Of a stretch of DNA of 64,000 nt, positions 62,750 to 64,000 are shown in pieces. The notes under the pieces are model-generated. The model made no database searches, had not been told where the DNA came from, and saw only the letters and a program-made list of their open reading frames with translations. The position numbers and the translations under genes were made by a program. Origin of the DNA: Epiperipatus broadwayi (lineage: Eukaryota; Onychophora; Udeonychophora; Euonychophora; Peripatidae); the NCBI GenBank assembly GCA_028023455.1, contig JAQFVV010000204.1, positions 1,955,001 to 2,019,000 on the forward strand. Direction: 5' to 3'. Each line of letters starts with the position of its first letter. Within the stretch, counting starts at the first letter, position 1.

Positions 62750-63458
62750 AGCTACCCCCTAGAATTATTTAATTTAATATTCCTATGACAATAATTCCTT
62801 AAAGCAGCTACTTTATGAGATACAGACTGATAGCTATCAGGTTTAATTATAGATCTTAATTCTTTACTTTTAACTAAATGACTGCACAATAAACAATTAG
62901 TTTCTATATTTCTAATCACCAAAAGATCTAAAAAATTTAACTTACCAAAATCTAACCCCCTCCTTCTAACACAAATTTTATAGAAGGATCAAAACAATTA
63001 AACTCATTTACAAATTCCTTCAATTTACCATTCTCAACAACAAATAAACAATCATCAACATATCTGACAAATAATTTTACATATAAACAATTCTTTTTAA
63101 TAATAATTTCCTCTTCCATAAAACTAATATAAACTGAACATACTAAAGGAGAAATAATATAACCTATTATCCACCCTTCCTTAATCTTATAAAAATTACC
63201 TTTATAAGTAAAATACATAGAATCTTCCAATAACAAAAGCAAATCTTTAATTACCTTAATTTTATTTTTTGATAAAGAACTTTCTTAATCAATACAGACA
63301 AAAGAACATCAATACTGCTTAACCTATTAACAGACTGATACATATTTTCAATATCTAAACTTCCAAATACCCAACTACTTTCCATTTTAAAATTATTAAT
63401 CTTATCAAAAGCCTCAAAAGAAGAAGAAACTGTGTACTGACCAAAATCAACAAAATCA
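62750..63458 (-). pseudogene. Penelope-like element: reverse transcriptase, frameshifted and 5'-truncated
   Basis: Minus strand. WVFGSLDIENMYQSVN (near 63385-63340) is the first RT Asp block, in a frame that ends near 63250. In the 62952-63242 frame FTYKGNFYKIKEG (residues 11-23) leads to GYIISPLVCSVYI, the changed GxxMGSPxSP block, then VRYVDDCLFVV with the YVDD active site (residues 61-64). The FLDV-type block at about 62930 (LDFGKLNFLDLLVIRN) continues in another frame. Two or three frameshifts and loss of everything 5' of 63460, where (AT)n begins, make it inactive. Confidence 0.85.
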
Positions 63459-63484
63459 ATATATATATATATATATATATATAT
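63459..63484. repeat. (TA)n tract at the truncated 5' side of the PLE
   Basis: (AT)13 directly abuts the point where PLE homology ends. It is framed by AATCAAT and ATTGATT, giving a perfect inverted repeat. Confidence 0.9.
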
Positions 63485-64000
63485 TGATTACATCAAATAT
63501 ACAATACATATTATCATCTATAATCATGACAACATTATGTATAAATAGAAAACTACTACTTTTCATTCTCTGCTATTATATAGACATTTATGCCAAAACA
63601 AATAACAAAATAAAAGTATAAATCAGCTGAGAAATTTGTAAAACATTGTGCAAATTGCACCAAATTAAACTGTTTCAAGATAGAATTAATAATTGTAAAT
63701 CTTTAAAAATAAATAACTCTACCTTATTATATGTAGTTAGTCAAAAACACTAAAGGTTGTACTGACTAGTACATATAAATAATATGGCACATGCAACACT
63801 TTATATCTAAAGTCACTAATGAATCTTACTAATCATTATAAAAGCAATATTATGAATAAATATAAAAAATAAAAATCTATGATATTCTATAAACTACTGT
63901 GAATGTGAAGACAAATTATGGAACAAAATTATAAGTTAGTAGAATAGAAATTACTGCAACTTTATAATAATAAATCAAAATTACATTTTTCCATAGTAGA
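63485..64000. other. AT-rich intergenic DNA, no gene seen
   Basis: No recognised element up to the window end. Confidence 0.5.

Overview
This window looks like intergenic, repeat-dominated DNA from a very AT-rich metazoan genome. I see no bacterial operon logic, no ribosome-binding sites and no convincing host protein-coding gene. The evidence for an animal genome is the repeat mix: an RTE-type LINE with an apurinic-like endonuclease, a second LINE clade, several Penelope-like elements (PLEs) with GIY-YIG endonucleases, a Ty3/gypsy remnant, LTRs with a tRNA-Lys primer-binding site, short tRNA-derived SINEs, hammerhead ribozymes inside non-coding repeats, and long (TA)n and (TAA)n microsatellites. 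I cannot name the species. AT-rich invertebrates (flatworm, cnidarian, chelicerate or mollusc) are plausible.

Layout. 1.26-2.82 kb: three LTR copies in alternating orientation around one primer-binding site. 2.9-4.1 kb: a degenerate palindrome. 6.45-6.98 kb: a foldback element with one hammerhead ribozyme per arm, and an older relative at 9.6-10.3 kb. 7.9-8.5 kb: the 3' end of a LINE. 13.7-16.9 kb: an almost full-length RTE element on the minus strand. 21.0-25.7 kb: two PLE copies arranged head to head. 26.4-27.3 kb: another LINE 3' end. 29.9-32.5 kb: microsatellites, small MITE-like inverted repeats and a direct duplication. 35.9-36.9 kb: a second, different hammerhead family, again built as tandem units followed by an inversion. 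37.25 kb: a tRNA-Gly-derived SINE. 39.9-42.1 kb: a decayed Ty3/gypsy pol. 43.6-47.4 kb: two more PLE remnants. 48.7-49.8 kb: a composite foldback of the first hammerhead family with a SINE inserted in one arm. 50.1-54.9 kb: a minus-strand LINE split in two. 55.1-55.65 kb: a clean foldback element. 57.9-60.5 kb: a young 359-bp satellite that inverts partway, bordered by (TA)n. 62.1-63.5 kb: a better-preserved PLE, also bordered by (TA)n.

The most interesting signal is non-coding. Two unrelated repeat families carry recognisable type I hammerhead ribozymes with tiny self-complementary stem III (ACUAGU and AUGCAU). Both are built as about 1.3 tandem monomers joined head to head with an inverted copy. 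The PLEs in the same window show the same head-to-head layout, and four PLE 3' ends each carry a tRNA-like A-box/B-box module. Together these suggest retrozyme-like circular RNAs mobilised by PLE machinery. That link is inference; the motifs and architecture are visible in the sequence.
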